From assembly GCA_949296575.1 (NCBI GenBank), contig CASFPE010000011.1:99354-163353 (forward strand): a DNA stretch of 64,000 nucleotides, written 5' to 3'. Made by a program: the position numbers and the translations under genes. The DNA comes from an uncultured Bacteroides sp. Lineage in GTDB: Bacteria; Bacteroidota; Bacteroidia; Bacteroidales; Bacteroidaceae. The notes under the pieces are model-generated. The model made no database searches. It was not told the origin of the DNA and saw only the letters and a list, made by a program, of their open reading frames with translations. This document shows, piece after piece, positions 16,823-25,242 of this stretch; position 1 is the stretch's first letter; each line of letters begins with the position of its first letter.

Positions 16823-18471
16823 AAGTCTGCTTTCTTCTCGATGCGGATGGTTTCCCCGGTGGCGGGATGGCGGAATTGCAGCATCTCGGCATGCAGGAAC
16901 AGGCGTTCGGCTTTCCTGCCGTAAAGTTCATCGCCGAGGATGGGCGTGTCCAACCCATCGGGATGGGCGGCATGCACCCTGATTTGGTGGGTGCGCCCGG
17001 TGATAGGGCAGAAGGCCACGATGGTTTGCTTGCCGTGGTGTCCTAACACTTTATATCGGGTGATGGCCGTTTTTCCCCATTGGTGATCCACTGCTTGCCT
17101 TGGCCTGTCCTCAGGGTCGGGGCGGATAGGGAGGTCGATGGTGCCTTCCTGTTGCGCGATGTCCCCGTCAAGGATGGCAATATACCTTTTCTGTATTTCG
17201 TGTTTGCGGAATTGTGCTTGCAGGTTCTGGTAAGCGCATTTGGTTTTGGCTGCCAATAAGATGCCGGATGTCTCCATGTCCAAGCGGTGGACGAGCAAAG
17301 GGCCTTCCGCTTCAGGAAGGAGGGCGTGCAACCGTTCCGCCACAGAATCCACGTGTATTTTGCCGGGGACGGAGAGCATGCCTGCCGGTTTGTGTACGGC
17401 AATCAGCCACGGGTCTTCGTAGAGTATTTCCAATGGTGTGTCGTAATGCCCATTGGCGGGCAGGGCAGGGTTGTCCACTTCAAGTCCTTGCAGCATGTGG
17501 TTCAGCAGGGGCTTGCATTTGCTTTGGCAGGCGGGGTAGAAGAAGCCGTGCCTGCGCATTTCATTGTGCGGGGAGTCGCCCCACCAAAATTCGGCCATGG
17601 CAACAGGGCTCAGGCCGTGGAGGAAAGCGTGTTGCAGGAGTTTGGGCGCGGCGCATTCCCCGCTGCCGGATGGCGGGATGCCTGCCCCGGCTTCTTGGAA
17701 GATGGTGAACACGTCTTTGATTTCCCCTTTCCCGTTGAGCAGGCGGAATTGCCTGAATATCTTTTCCTGCAAAGCGGCAGAGCGGGCTTTCCGTTCCGCT
17801 TTCAGTGTCGCTATTTCTTGGTTGAATGCATCTATCTGTGCTTGCAAGGCGGACAATTCCTTCTCCACACGGCCTTTTAGCCGTTTGAACTCGGCCTTTT
17901 GGTGTTGGCTCTCTCTGATGAGGGCTTCCATGCAGGCCGGGTCGTCGGGTGAAGCAGCCCGCATGAGGTCTCTCTTTTGCTTGGATTCCCGGAGTTGCGC
18001 TTTGGCTTTTTCAAGGGTGGCGCGGGCATTTGTCCGGGCGTCTTCCCATTGTTTTTGGAGGTTTCGGCAGGTCTCACTGTCCTGCATGCGGCAGATTTCG
18101 GCATTGATGCAATCGATGTTCCTTTCTTCTGCCTTGAAAAAACCGCTTGGGTTCAATAGGTCGTAAACGGGAGGGACGAAGAACGCATGGTCGTTGCTCC
18201 CGGCGAGAATGCCGGAGAAAGCAGCCAAGTATCCTATTTCTTTCCTTTCCGTTTGCACCACCAATACGCCGAACATCTTGCCTTGCCGGAGTTCTGCCTG
18301 CCATTCTTCTTGGCGTAACAAGTGTTCCTGCACCTCCGTGGCGGCCATTTGCGCCAAAGGGTGCGGGATGTAGCGGAAAGGGTTCGTGAACTTTCCGGGC
18401 AGGGCTATTCCCGTGATGTCTCCTTTGAGCCGATGGAGCCTGCATGGTCCTTTTTCCGGCGGGCAGTTCAT
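16816..18471 (-). CDS. RluA-family pseudouridine synthase with long N-terminal coiled-coil extension
   Basis: 551 residues. The C-terminal ~220 residues are the RluA domain: EDPWLIAVHKPAGMLSVPG, the catalytic motif LLVHRLDMETSGILLAAKT (Asp in HRLD), KRYIAILDG, and ITGRTHQIRVHAAH. The first ~330 residues are an extension with a long charged coiled coil (~residues 130-240, KARATLEKAKAQLRESKQ type) seen in some Bacteroidota members. It probably modifies uridines in 23S rRNA or tRNA; the exact site cannot be assigned. Confidence 0.9.
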   Translation of the reverse strand: MNCPPEKGPCRLHRLKGDITGIALPGKFTNPFRYIPHPLAQMAATEVQEHLLRQEEWQAELRQGKMFGVLVVQTERKEIGYLAAFSGILAGSNDHAFFVPPVYDLLNPSGFFKAEERNIDCINAEICRMQDSETCRNLQKQWEDARTNARATLEKAKAQLRESKQKRDLMRAASPDDPACMEALIRESQHQKAEFKRLKGRVEKELSALQAQIDAFNQEIATLKAERKARSAALQEKIFRQFRLLNGKGEIKDVFTIFQEAGAGIPPSGSGECAAPKLLQHAFLHGLSPVAMAEFWWGDSPHNEMRRHGFFYPACQSKCKPLLNHMLQGLEVDNPALPANGHYDTPLEILYEDPWLIAVHKPAGMLSVPGKIHVDSVAERLHALLPEAEGPLLVHRLDMETSGILLAAKTKCAYQNLQAQFRKHEIQKRYIAILDGDIAQQEGTIDLPIRPDPEDRPRQAVDHQWGKTAITRYKVLGHHGKQTIVAFCPITGRTHQIRVHAAHPDGLDTPILGDELYGRKAERLFLHAEMLQFRHPATGETIRIEKKADFY

Positions 18472-18481
18472 GCTGAGGTCT

Positions 18482-19792
18482 TTACTTTATTGCTTTTTCC
18501 CTGACCACATTGTCGAAGGTGAAGTTCTTTATGATAGAGGTGTCGCACGCCGCATTGTCATGCACGAAGATGCGGAGGTTCTTGAACAGGAAGTCGCTGA
18601 GCAGGTATTGGTCGGATGCTTCCACGTTGAAGAACACGTCGCATTCAAAGTCGATGTCCTGCATGGTGACGTGGCTTCCGTAAGAGAGCGGGATGTCCTT
18701 CCGTCCTTTCAGGTCGAAGAATTGCGTCCATGGTTTGATGTAAAGGAAGCTTTTGGCGTTCCCCGTGATGCCTTCCACGCGGATGTATTCATAGTTCTGC
18801 GGTGTGTCGGGGCGCATCTTCAGCCACAGGAGGCGGTTGGCGTTTTCGATATGGCAATTCCGCAGGATGATGTTGCGGCAGTGGATGGCTTCGCTTCCGC
18901 AAGTCAGTGCGCTGTGGCAGAAACCGTAGGTGCAGTCCTCGATGAGGATGTTGCGGTTGGCCCCGTTGTTCGGGTCTTTGTCGGCATACGGGCCTTTGCC
19001 CCCTTTCAGTGCCACGGCATCATCGTTCACCGACATGTAGCAGCCTTTCACCAACACATCGGTGCAAGCATCGATGTCGATGGCATCGGTGCTGGGGGCT
19101 TTCACCGGCTCGGCCGGCGAGAAGATGTGGAGGCCGAGCAGTTTCACCCGTTGGCAACGGTAAAGGTGTGTGGTCCAGAAAGGGGAGTTCACCAGCCGCA
19201 CGCCGGACAGTTGCACGTCGTTGCTGTTGGAGATGTATATCAGCCGTGGGCGCAGTTCGTCCATGTTGGTGCATTCCGGGTTCACTTCCCTGCGCAGCCA
19301 GAACGATTTCCAGTAGCGCAGGCCGTTGCCGTTGATGGTTCCTTTTCCGGAGATGGTAAAGCCGTCCGCCTTGTCGGCATTGACCAATGCGGCGAAGTAT
19401 TTCAGGGATTGCCCTTCCATCCGTGTGTCCACCACGGGGAAGTTGCTGATGTCGTCGCTTCCTTTCAAGGTGGCGTTCTCTTGCAAATGCAGGTGCGTGC
19501 CGGGCTTGAAGAACAGTGCGCCGCTTAGGAATGTGCCTTCCGGGATGACGATGACTCCTCCGCCGTTGCTTGCGGCACGGTCGATGACGGCCTGTATCTT
19601 GCCGGTTTGCAGCACGGTGCTGTCGTTGACGATGCCGTAATCTGTGATGACGTATTGTTTTCCCAATGCTTGGATGTCGGTGGGCGCATCGTTGTTGAAC
19701 CATTCGGGTATGGGAGTCCCGTCGGGGAATGTCTCTTGGGCAGATGCCGTCAGGCAAGCCATGAAAGCTGCCAGCAGGATGATGTTTTTCAT
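18482..19792 (-). CDS. Glycoside hydrolase family 28 (polygalacturonase-like)
   Basis: 436 residues with a signal peptide (MKNIILLAAFMACLTASAQ). Right-handed beta-helix protein of GH28 type: PSTDAIDIDACTDV and SVNDDAVALKGG provide the paired acidic residues. The third motif, usually GHGxSIGS, is CHSALTCGSE, and the usual RIK is replaced by LWLKMRP, so substrate specificity may differ from classical polygalacturonase, as in rhamnogalacturonan-active relatives. Probably periplasmic or secreted and acting on pectin-type chains. Its ATG overlaps the stop of a 52-codon ORF (19789-19947). No SusC/D pair is next to it. Confidence 0.88.
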   Translation of the reverse strand: MKNIILLAAFMACLTASAQETFPDGTPIPEWFNNDAPTDIQALGKQYVITDYGIVNDSTVLQTGKIQAVIDRAASNGGGVIVIPEGTFLSGALFFKPGTHLHLQENATLKGSDDISNFPVVDTRMEGQSLKYFAALVNADKADGFTISGKGTINGNGLRYWKSFWLRREVNPECTNMDELRPRLIYISNSNDVQLSGVRLVNSPFWTTHLYRCQRVKLLGLHIFSPAEPVKAPSTDAIDIDACTDVLVKGCYMSVNDDAVALKGGKGPYADKDPNNGANRNILIEDCTYGFCHSALTCGSEAIHCRNIILRNCHIENANRLLWLKMRPDTPQNYEYIRVEGITGNAKSFLYIKPWTQFFDLKGRKDIPLSYGSHVTMQDIDFECDVFFNVEASDQYLLSDFLFKNLRIFVHDNAACDTSIIKNFTFDNVVREKAIK

Positions 19793-19947
19793 AAATTCTG
19801 TTCTTTTGTTTTAGTTTCTTGAATTGTATTGTTTTGTTTTTGCAGGACACTTGTTTTCTTCTTTTTCCCGTATTTCTTCAGCTTTTCCCAAGCCGCTTTC
19901 CGGGCTTCGTATTGTTCGTATTGCTTTTCTAAATAATTGTCAGCCAT
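19789..19947 (-). CDS. Small charged protein upstream of GH28
   Basis: 52 residues beginning MADNYLEKQYEQYEARKAAW and continuing lysine-rich (KLKKYGKKKKTSVLQKQNN). The stop TGA overlaps the GH28 start as ATGA, the arrangement of translationally coupled genes. A TACCTTTAC sequence resembling a -7 box lies upstream at about 19972-19980. Similar short MADNYLE proteins are, from memory, common in Bacteroidales; their function is unknown. It is soluble, helical and very basic at the C-terminus. Confidence 0.6.
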   Translation of the reverse strand: MADNYLEKQYEQYEARKAAWEKLKKYGKKKKTSVLQKQNNTIQETKTKEQNL

Positions 19948-20054
19948 GATGCGGTGAATGGTTTTGTGCGGTAAAGGTACGTTTTTTTTCGGGTTTGGGG
20001 CATAACTTAATGCGGATTTGCATATTTTTGTGGCATTGTTTTTAACTAATTAGA

Positions 20055-20870
20055 ATGAAGATGAAAAAGAACTTATTCAGAGATTGGATGCGTTGGCCGG
20101 GCATTTTCCTGATGGGCATCCTGATGTTCTCTTGCGGCGACAGCGAAGACGATGGCAATGGCAATGGCGGCAACGGAACGAACCAAGGCGAGATTGTGGA
20201 CGAAGAACTGATGCCTTTGGTGGGTTATTGGGAATCGAACAACAACAATGCGCGAGACTTCCTGTTTTATGATGACGGAACTTGTTTTTCGCCCCATCCT
20301 TCAGACGCCAACCAGCGCAGCGCGGGAAAGTGGGTGTATGACCCGGAGACCCGTTACTTGTCGAACACCGCCACGAACCAGACGTTCATGGTTACGATGT
20401 ATGACGAGACATCGCTGTTGGGGGTCAATATTGCCAACCAAGAAACGGTGGCATTCACGAAGAACAATGCGTGCCAAGATGCGTTTCGGTTGATTATGAC
20501 AGACGGCAAATGGCGGTCCACGGAAAATAAGGATTCTTTGTCTATTGCCTATTATGGAATGTCCATAAGCAATAAACTTCCTGAAATGCCTGAAGATTCA
20601 GGTACAAGAATATACGAATATACTGAAGTCGCTCTTTCAGCCGATGCAGAGACAGAAACTTTCTCGTACCAAATTTGGTGGTGGGGGAGTGAACGCATGT
20701 ATATGGGAATGGGTGAATGGGAGTGGCATGATAGTTATTGGGAGACCAAATACAAAGGCAGCATCACGCTCAAGGACCCGTTCTCGCCCTCGAAATGCCG
20801 CGCCACGCTGACAGGAATCTTGGAAGGCACGTACTACAAAGACCGGGAGGGTTCGAATATCTTTGATTAA
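20055..20870 (+). CDS. Hypothetical lipoprotein
   Basis: 271 residues. N-terminal signal with lipobox (GILMFSC, Cys27) followed by a low-complexity acidic and GN-rich linker (DDGNGNGGNGTNQGE). The mature part contains two halves that each begin with a lipocalin-like pattern (VGYWESNNNNARDFLFYDDGTC; DGKWRSTENKDSLSIAYYG) and alternating aromatic strands. I do not recognise the family; the pattern is reminiscent of small beta-barrel lipoproteins of Bacteroidota. Stands alone; a possible -7 box TATTTTTG is at 20023, and a hairpin terminator follows. Confidence 0.75.
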   Translation: MKMKKNLFRDWMRWPGIFLMGILMFSCGDSEDDGNGNGGNGTNQGEIVDEELMPLVGYWESNNNNARDFLFYDDGTCFSPHPSDANQRSAGKWVYDPETRYLSNTATNQTFMVTMYDETSLLGVNIANQETVAFTKNNACQDAFRLIMTDGKWRSTENKDSLSIAYYGMSISNKLPEMPEDSGTRIYEYTEVALSADAETETFSYQIWWWGSERMYMGMGEWEWHDSYWETKYKGSITLKDPFSPSKCRATLTGILEGTYYKDREGSNIFD

Positions 20871-20897
20871 AAATCCTTTGATGCGATATGAAACAAG

Positions 20898-20925
20898 AAA
20901 GGCTGCCCCACACGGGGCAGCCTTT
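20898..20925. terminator. Bidirectional terminator between lipoprotein and hsp20
   Basis: AAAGGCTGCCCC pairs with GGGGCAGCCTTT with a 4-base loop. It serves the convergent genes on both sides. Confidence 0.85.
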
Positions 20926-20943
20926 CTGTATTTGCGGTAATCC

Positions 20944-21378
20944 TTAATGGATTTCGATGACGCGGTTCACTTTGGCCCTTTCTTCTGCCGTGCGTTTCGG
21001 AAGTTCGATGGTCAGCACGCCGTCGTTCACGCCGGCGTTGATTTTCTCTTTCTCCACATCGTCGGGAAGCACGAAAGCTTGTTCAAATTTCGAGTAAGAA
21101 AATTCGCGGCGCAAGTATTTCTTGTTCTGCTTGTCTTCTTCTTTCGTTTCGTTTTTCTTCTCCATCGTGATGACCAGTTCGTTGTCCTCGGTCAAGTGGA
21201 TGTTGAAGTCGTCTTTCGTCATGCCCGGAGCGGCTACTTCCACTTTGTATTCTTTGTCGCTTTCGATGACATTGATGGCAGGCGCGGTGGCGTTGGTCCT
21301 TATCATCCAGTCGTTGTCAAAGAAATCATTGAAGAAACTCGGTAACCAGTTCTGATTGTTTTTTCTACTCGGCATCAT
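20944..21378 (-). CDS. Hsp20/alpha-crystallin small heat shock protein
   Basis: 144 residues. The alpha-crystallin domain starts at INVIESDKEYKVEVAAPGM and ends with the signature GVLTIELPKR; the C-terminal VNRVIEIH carries the IxI oligomerisation motif (VIEI). It is an ATP-independent holdase in the cytosol. A rare clear ribosome site, AGGAG, lies 8-12 bases before the start. The 250-base region upstream (to 21630) has no gene; no standard -7 box is obvious, which would fit control by another sigma factor, though this is not shown. Confidence 0.95.
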   Translation of the reverse strand: MMPSRKNNQNWLPSFFNDFFDNDWMIRTNATAPAINVIESDKEYKVEVAAPGMTKDDFNIHLTEDNELVITMEKKNETKEEDKQNKKYLRREFSYSKFEQAFVLPDDVEKEKINAGVNDGVLTIELPKRTAEERAKVNRVIEIH

Positions 21379-21630
21379 AGTTGCAATCTCCTATTCTTTA
21401 AATTGTTTATGAATCAAATCTTTTCTTGAACCTCTCCGCCTTCCGGCTTTGCGGTTCGGCTAAGAAATTGCAAACGATGTGCCGCGTGGCATTTTGTCAG
21501 GATTGTTTTAATACGTTGAAAACAATATTAAGCGATGCCTGCCTCTTTTTAAACATTCCGGCCTCTTCTTCACCTTTCTTTTCTGATGCGGGGAAGGCGG
21601 ATGCCGACAATTTGTCGTTTTTTCGGGCGG

Positions 21631-22593
21631 TTACTCCGGTTGCAGCTCATTGGCCGAAGGCAGTTGTTTCCATCCTTCGCCAAAGGTGTCGTAGGCATCG
21701 GTCACCACGACGAAAGCGCGCGGGTCGGCTTCCTTTATCTTTGCCTTCAGCCCGTTCGCCTCCTTGTAGCTGACCACGAGGAAGAGCATTTCCTTGTCCT
21801 CGCCTGTGTAGAGGCCGCTGCTTTTGATGTAGGTGGCGCTGCGCTCCAGCTTGTGGAGGATGTAGTCGTGGAGGTCGGTCATTTTCTTGTCGCTGATGAC
21901 GAATATCAGTTTGTCGTCCTTGGCGCCGTTGATGACGTAGGCCAGCACACGCGAAGAAACGAAGATGGCAATCAATGAATAGAACGAGAGGTGCCACGAC
22001 GGCTGTGTCACATCGTCGGCATTGCCTATCCCGAAGCCGATGACGACCAATCCGAAAAGCACAATCATGGCATCCACCAAGAGGATGGCATGCGAGAAAC
22101 GGATGTGGCAGTACTTCTGGAGAATCATGGCCACGATGTCGCTTCCGCCGGTGGTGGCTTGGTTGCGCACGACAATGCCGCATCCGATGCCGATGACTGT
22201 TCCTCCGATGATGGTGGTCAGCATCAGATGGTCGGACATGTTCATGGTGCCGCCCAGCAGCAAAGCCGGATCGAGCGCGTCGAGTGCAGCACGGTCAGGG
22301 TAGACAAGGATGGACATGACGTTCATGATGAGCGGTGTGAGCAGGGCGGCCACAATGGTCCTTACGCCCAACTTTGCGCCCAACAAGACAACCGACAGGA
22401 TTAACAAGGGGATGTCGAACATGTATCCGAACGTTCCCACCTGTATGCTGGGGAAAAGGTTGTGAAGCACGATGCTGGCGCCATACACGCCTCCCGGCAC
22501 AATGTTGTAGGGGTTGATGAAGAACACGAATCCTGCGGCCAGCAGGGTGCAACCCATGAAGATGTTGGCCCATCCTAATAATGACTTTTTCAT
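21631..22593 (-). CDS. YitT family membrane protein (DUF161/DUF2179)
   Basis: 320 residues. Five to six membrane helices in the first ~210 residues (MGCTLLAAGFVFFINPYNIVPGGVYG; GGTVIGIGCGIVVRNQATTGGSDIVA), then a cytoplasmic DUF2179 domain (DKLIFVISDKKMTDLHDYIL... ADPRAFVVVTDAYDTFGEGW). The family is widespread and poorly understood. A -7 box TATCTTTGC is present on the minus strand at 22610-22618, 17 bases from the start. Confidence 0.9.
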   Translation of the reverse strand: MKKSLLGWANIFMGCTLLAAGFVFFINPYNIVPGGVYGASIVLHNLFPSIQVGTFGYMFDIPLLILSVVLLGAKLGVRTIVAALLTPLIMNVMSILVYPDRAALDALDPALLLGGTMNMSDHLMLTTIIGGTVIGIGCGIVVRNQATTGGSDIVAMILQKYCHIRFSHAILLVDAMIVLFGLVVIGFGIGNADDVTQPSWHLSFYSLIAIFVSSRVLAYVINGAKDDKLIFVISDKKMTDLHDYILHKLERSATYIKSSGLYTGEDKEMLFLVVSYKEANGLKAKIKEADPRAFVVVTDAYDTFGEGWKQLPSANELQPE

Positions 22594-22660
22594 AGCGGTT
22601 TCTTTTTGCGCAAAGATACATTTTTTTGCCCATGCCGCTCTGCCCTATCTGCAATTTTCT

Positions 22661-22784
22661 TCCCAAAGGTTTTGCAAAATCCTTCCAATGTTTTGCCCCA
22701 AACGTTGGAAGGTTTCATGCAACTCTTCCTGAACTTTTTCTTGCACGATTAATAATCGTACACGTGTACGATTATTAATCGTGC
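22661..22784. repeat. Dispersed intergenic element, copy 1, with a perfect 42-base palindrome
   Basis: Starts with TCCCAAAGGTTTTGCAAAA, then an imperfect stem CCTTCCAA / TTGGAAGG, then GAACTTTTTCTTGCACG leading into a palindrome at 22743-22784 whose 21-base arms are fully complementary (centre CACGTG). A second copy with the same order lies at 58290-58413; a partial copy without the palindrome is at 31333-31397. No ORF is inside. Confidence 0.85.
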
Positions 22785-22811
22785 AGGGAGTCTTCTATAA
22801 GAAACGCGGAA

Positions 22812-22847
22812 TTTTATGGGTAAAACGAATGGATTTTACCCATAAAA
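22812..22847. repeat. Perfect 14-base inverted repeat
   Basis: TTTTATGGGTAAAA and its exact complement flank the 8-base loop CGAATGGA. It lies 28 bases after the palindrome, in the 319-base gene-free stretch 22594-22912. No T-run follows on either strand. Confidence 0.7.
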
Positions 22848-22912
22848 CCCGCGATTTTACTGCATGAAGAATTGTTTTGCGCCTTCTCTGTGCGGCAACT
22901 GTTTCGGGCGCG

Positions 22913-23491
22913 CTACAGGCTTCGCCCCTTGAACACTTTCGACTTTTCGGCAGGAAGGAGCTTGCCGTTGAGGGTCATGTTGTTGCCGCTGAAGGTGGGG
23001 ATGACGTTGACGGTGGCATCGTTGCTCCCTTCAGACAGGCGGATGGCGATTTGCGCAGACACGGCTGCGCCGTTCACGTTCATGGTGAACGAGATGTTTC
23101 CACGGCGGTCTTCCTTCATTTTGATGTTGGTGGGGATGCCTTCCACCGTGATGCCGCCCACGCCGTTCGGGCCGGAGTAAGGCCCATCGAAGGCAATCTG
23201 CACGGTGGCTTTCCCGTCGGCCAGCGACACGAAATTGCGGTTGGACGTGACATATGCGGACTGTCCGCGCTTGAAGATGATGCGGTCGGCTTCAAGGACA
23301 AACGACTGTGATTCCAATGCTTGCCGGGCTTCTTGGAACAATGCTTGCCCGATTCTTTCTTCTTCCGCTTTCTGTGCTTCGCGTTCCGCCTTCCGGGCGG
23401 CTTTTTCTTCTTTCCGGTTCATCTCCTGTGCCTGCGCTTGCACGGAGAAGGCAACGCCGATGATGGCTAACATAATGAATAATCTTCTCAT
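22913..23491 (-). CDS. DUF4251 family exported protein
   Basis: 192 residues with a signal peptide (MRRLFIMLAIIGVAFSVQAQAQ) and a charged helix (RKEEKAARKAEREAQKAEEE), then the DUF4251 core: ALESQSFVLEADRI, YVTSNRNFVSLADGKATVQIAF, GPNGVGGITVEG and a final FSGNNMTLNGKLLPAEKS. The family is common in Bacteroidota and has no known function; a periplasmic location is likely. It follows the S41 protease gene by 36 bases on the same strand, so the two are probably one operon. Confidence 0.85.
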   Translation of the reverse strand: MRRLFIMLAIIGVAFSVQAQAQEMNRKEEKAARKAEREAQKAEEERIGQALFQEARQALESQSFVLEADRIIFKRGQSAYVTSNRNFVSLADGKATVQIAFDGPYSGPNGVGGITVEGIPTNIKMKEDRRGNISFTMNVNGAAVSAQIAIRLSEGSNDATVNVIPTFSGNNMTLNGKLLPAEKSKVFKGRSL

Positions 23492-23527
23492 AATCTAAGC
23501 ATTTAGTTGTATGATGCACTGGTGTGG

Positions 23528-24895
23528 TCAATGGAGCAGCACTGCGTTGCTCTGTTTCCGCGCCAATGAGTTGTAGGCCGGGCGCATCTTCTTGCCGCTG
23601 CTTTTGGTGGAAGGGCTGAAGGATACTTTCCCCTTGATGAGCCCCAATGCTTTGGAAAGCATGTATTCCCGCTGGTCGCCCAAGGGGAACAGCGTGCTGT
23701 TTTCGTTGGGGTCCAGCTCGTCGCACAGCAAAGATGCTTCGGGCGTGAATCCGTTTTCATAATCGGATTCGTTGCTGCTGTTGTACACTCGCGACACGAT
23801 GGGCTGCATGGCCCATTCCCCGTGTTCTTCGTGGATGGAGGCCACATTCTTCCCTTCCGTGGTGTTGCCTATCAGCACCACTTCGGTGTAAGGGCGCAAG
23901 CCGTTGATGATGGCTTCGGATGCCGAGGCCGTCTGATCGCTGACGAGGATGAACACGCGCGGGAGCCCGAGGTTGTATCCCCTGTCGATGAAATGGTAGC
24001 TGTCTTTGTGCCGGCGGTTGTCTTCCAGGTAGCAGAAGATGTCTTTCTTGTTTTCTTCCGGCACGAGGTAGCTGCCTAACTGCTGCGCGCTGCTCAGGTA
24101 TCCTCCGCCATTGTAGCGGAGGTCGAGGACGAATTCCGACACGTTGCCTTCCTTGAAACGGCGGAAGGCATCGGCCATCTGGTCGTCGTAAGTGTGGTCG
24201 TCGGCATCGTCGCCCACGCCCGTCTTGAAGTGGTTGTACACGAGATACCCGATGCTTTGCCCGCCGGCATGCAGGATGGTGTCCAGGAGCAGGGGATTTT
24301 CATCCATTGCAATGGAAGCCGTCAGGGTGAGGGTAGTGGCGGGCCAGTTGTAATTGTTCGGGCGGGTTTCAAGCTTTATGCCGTTTCCTTTCAGCAAATC
24401 TTCATAGTTCGTGTCTGTGATTTCCTTGCCGTCGATGGCAGTAATCCAGGCGCCGCGTTCCAGCCCGGCTTCTTCTGCCGGACTGCCGGGCAGCACGTAG
24501 AGGACACGGGCATAATAGTAACCCAACGAGCCGTTTTCGTCCACGATGTTGTAAAGCACGAACTCAAAGCCGTAGGTGGATTCCGTGTCGATGGCTTTGG
24601 TCGTTTCGTTTCTCTCGATGTAAGAGTAATAGTAATGCGTGCCGTCGGCTCCGGTTTTTCCGTCTTTCAGCGAGAGCAGGGAGTAGAAAAGATGTTCCGG
24701 CGAACTGTAGTCGGGCGTTTTCTCCTTTGCTTCGTCGTTCCACAAATATTCCGTGTGCAGGAAGTTCACAATCCATTCTTCCGCCGTCAGGTTGCTGTCG
24801 TCCGGGGTGTCTGTCTCGTCCTCGCAGGCGGCATTCACGAAAGCGGCCGCCATGAGCAAGATGGCCGGTATGTGTGTTAAATAGTTGTTCTTCAT
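23528..24895 (-). CDS. S41 family C-terminal processing peptidase, lipoprotein
   Basis: 455 residues. Lipoprotein signal (MAAAFVNAAC). Helical cap (AEEWIVNFLHTEYLW), PDZ domain (VLYVLPGSPAEEAGLERGAWITAIDGKEI), then the protease core with FVLDLRYNGGGYLSSAQQL, the nucleophile Ser in VSDQTASASEAIINGL and the general-base Lys in GNTTEGKNVAS. It is probably anchored in the outer or inner membrane facing the periplasm. A TAAATTTGT -7 box lies on the minus strand at 24919-24927. Confidence 0.9.
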   Translation of the reverse strand: MKNNYLTHIPAILLMAAAFVNAACEDETDTPDDSNLTAEEWIVNFLHTEYLWNDEAKEKTPDYSSPEHLFYSLLSLKDGKTGADGTHYYYSYIERNETTKAIDTESTYGFEFVLYNIVDENGSLGYYYARVLYVLPGSPAEEAGLERGAWITAIDGKEITDTNYEDLLKGNGIKLETRPNNYNWPATTLTLTASIAMDENPLLLDTILHAGGQSIGYLVYNHFKTGVGDDADDHTYDDQMADAFRRFKEGNVSEFVLDLRYNGGGYLSSAQQLGSYLVPEENKKDIFCYLEDNRRHKDSYHFIDRGYNLGLPRVFILVSDQTASASEAIINGLRPYTEVVLIGNTTEGKNVASIHEEHGEWAMQPIVSRVYNSSNESDYENGFTPEASLLCDELDPNENSTLFPLGDQREYMLSKALGLIKGKVSFSPSTKSSGKKMRPAYNSLARKQSNAVLLH

Positions 24896-25242
24896 TCTTT
24901 TTGCCAGTTGTTATGAATACAAATTTACGCAATAAAGGGCATGCTTGTATGCATATTTAATATTTTTATCTTGATATAGGGGTTGATAACAGCGTCTTGC
25001 GGTTTCGGGCAAGCGTCAGGCTTTTTCCTTGCGCTGCTTTTTGTTTCCGGGTGGAATTACCTTTTTTTAATAGGTTTTTTCCCCCGAAACTGTGGCAGAA
25101 AGGCGTATATTTGCAAGGGATTGCAGGCAGAAGAAAACAACAAGGATGCAGGCTGCAACGCCCAAGGAACGCCGGATGGTGAACCGGCACGGCATCCAAA
25201 CCGCGTAACGTGAACAGATTGTGAACCTAATGAACGATAAAA
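24896..25242. promoter_or_regulatory. Divergent intergenic region with promoters of S41 peptidase and uxuA
   Basis: 347 bases without a gene. Minus-strand -7 box TAAATTTGT at 24919-24927 for the peptidase; plus-strand TATATTTGC at 25106-25114 for uxuA, which would give a leader of about 125 bases. I see no further hairpin terminator or riboswitch-like fold that I can support. Confidence 0.6.

Noticed and set aside
22743..22784. Transcription terminator
   Set aside because: The palindrome has almost no loop, no T-run, and recurs at 58372-58413 beside a different gene; repeat element is a better reading.
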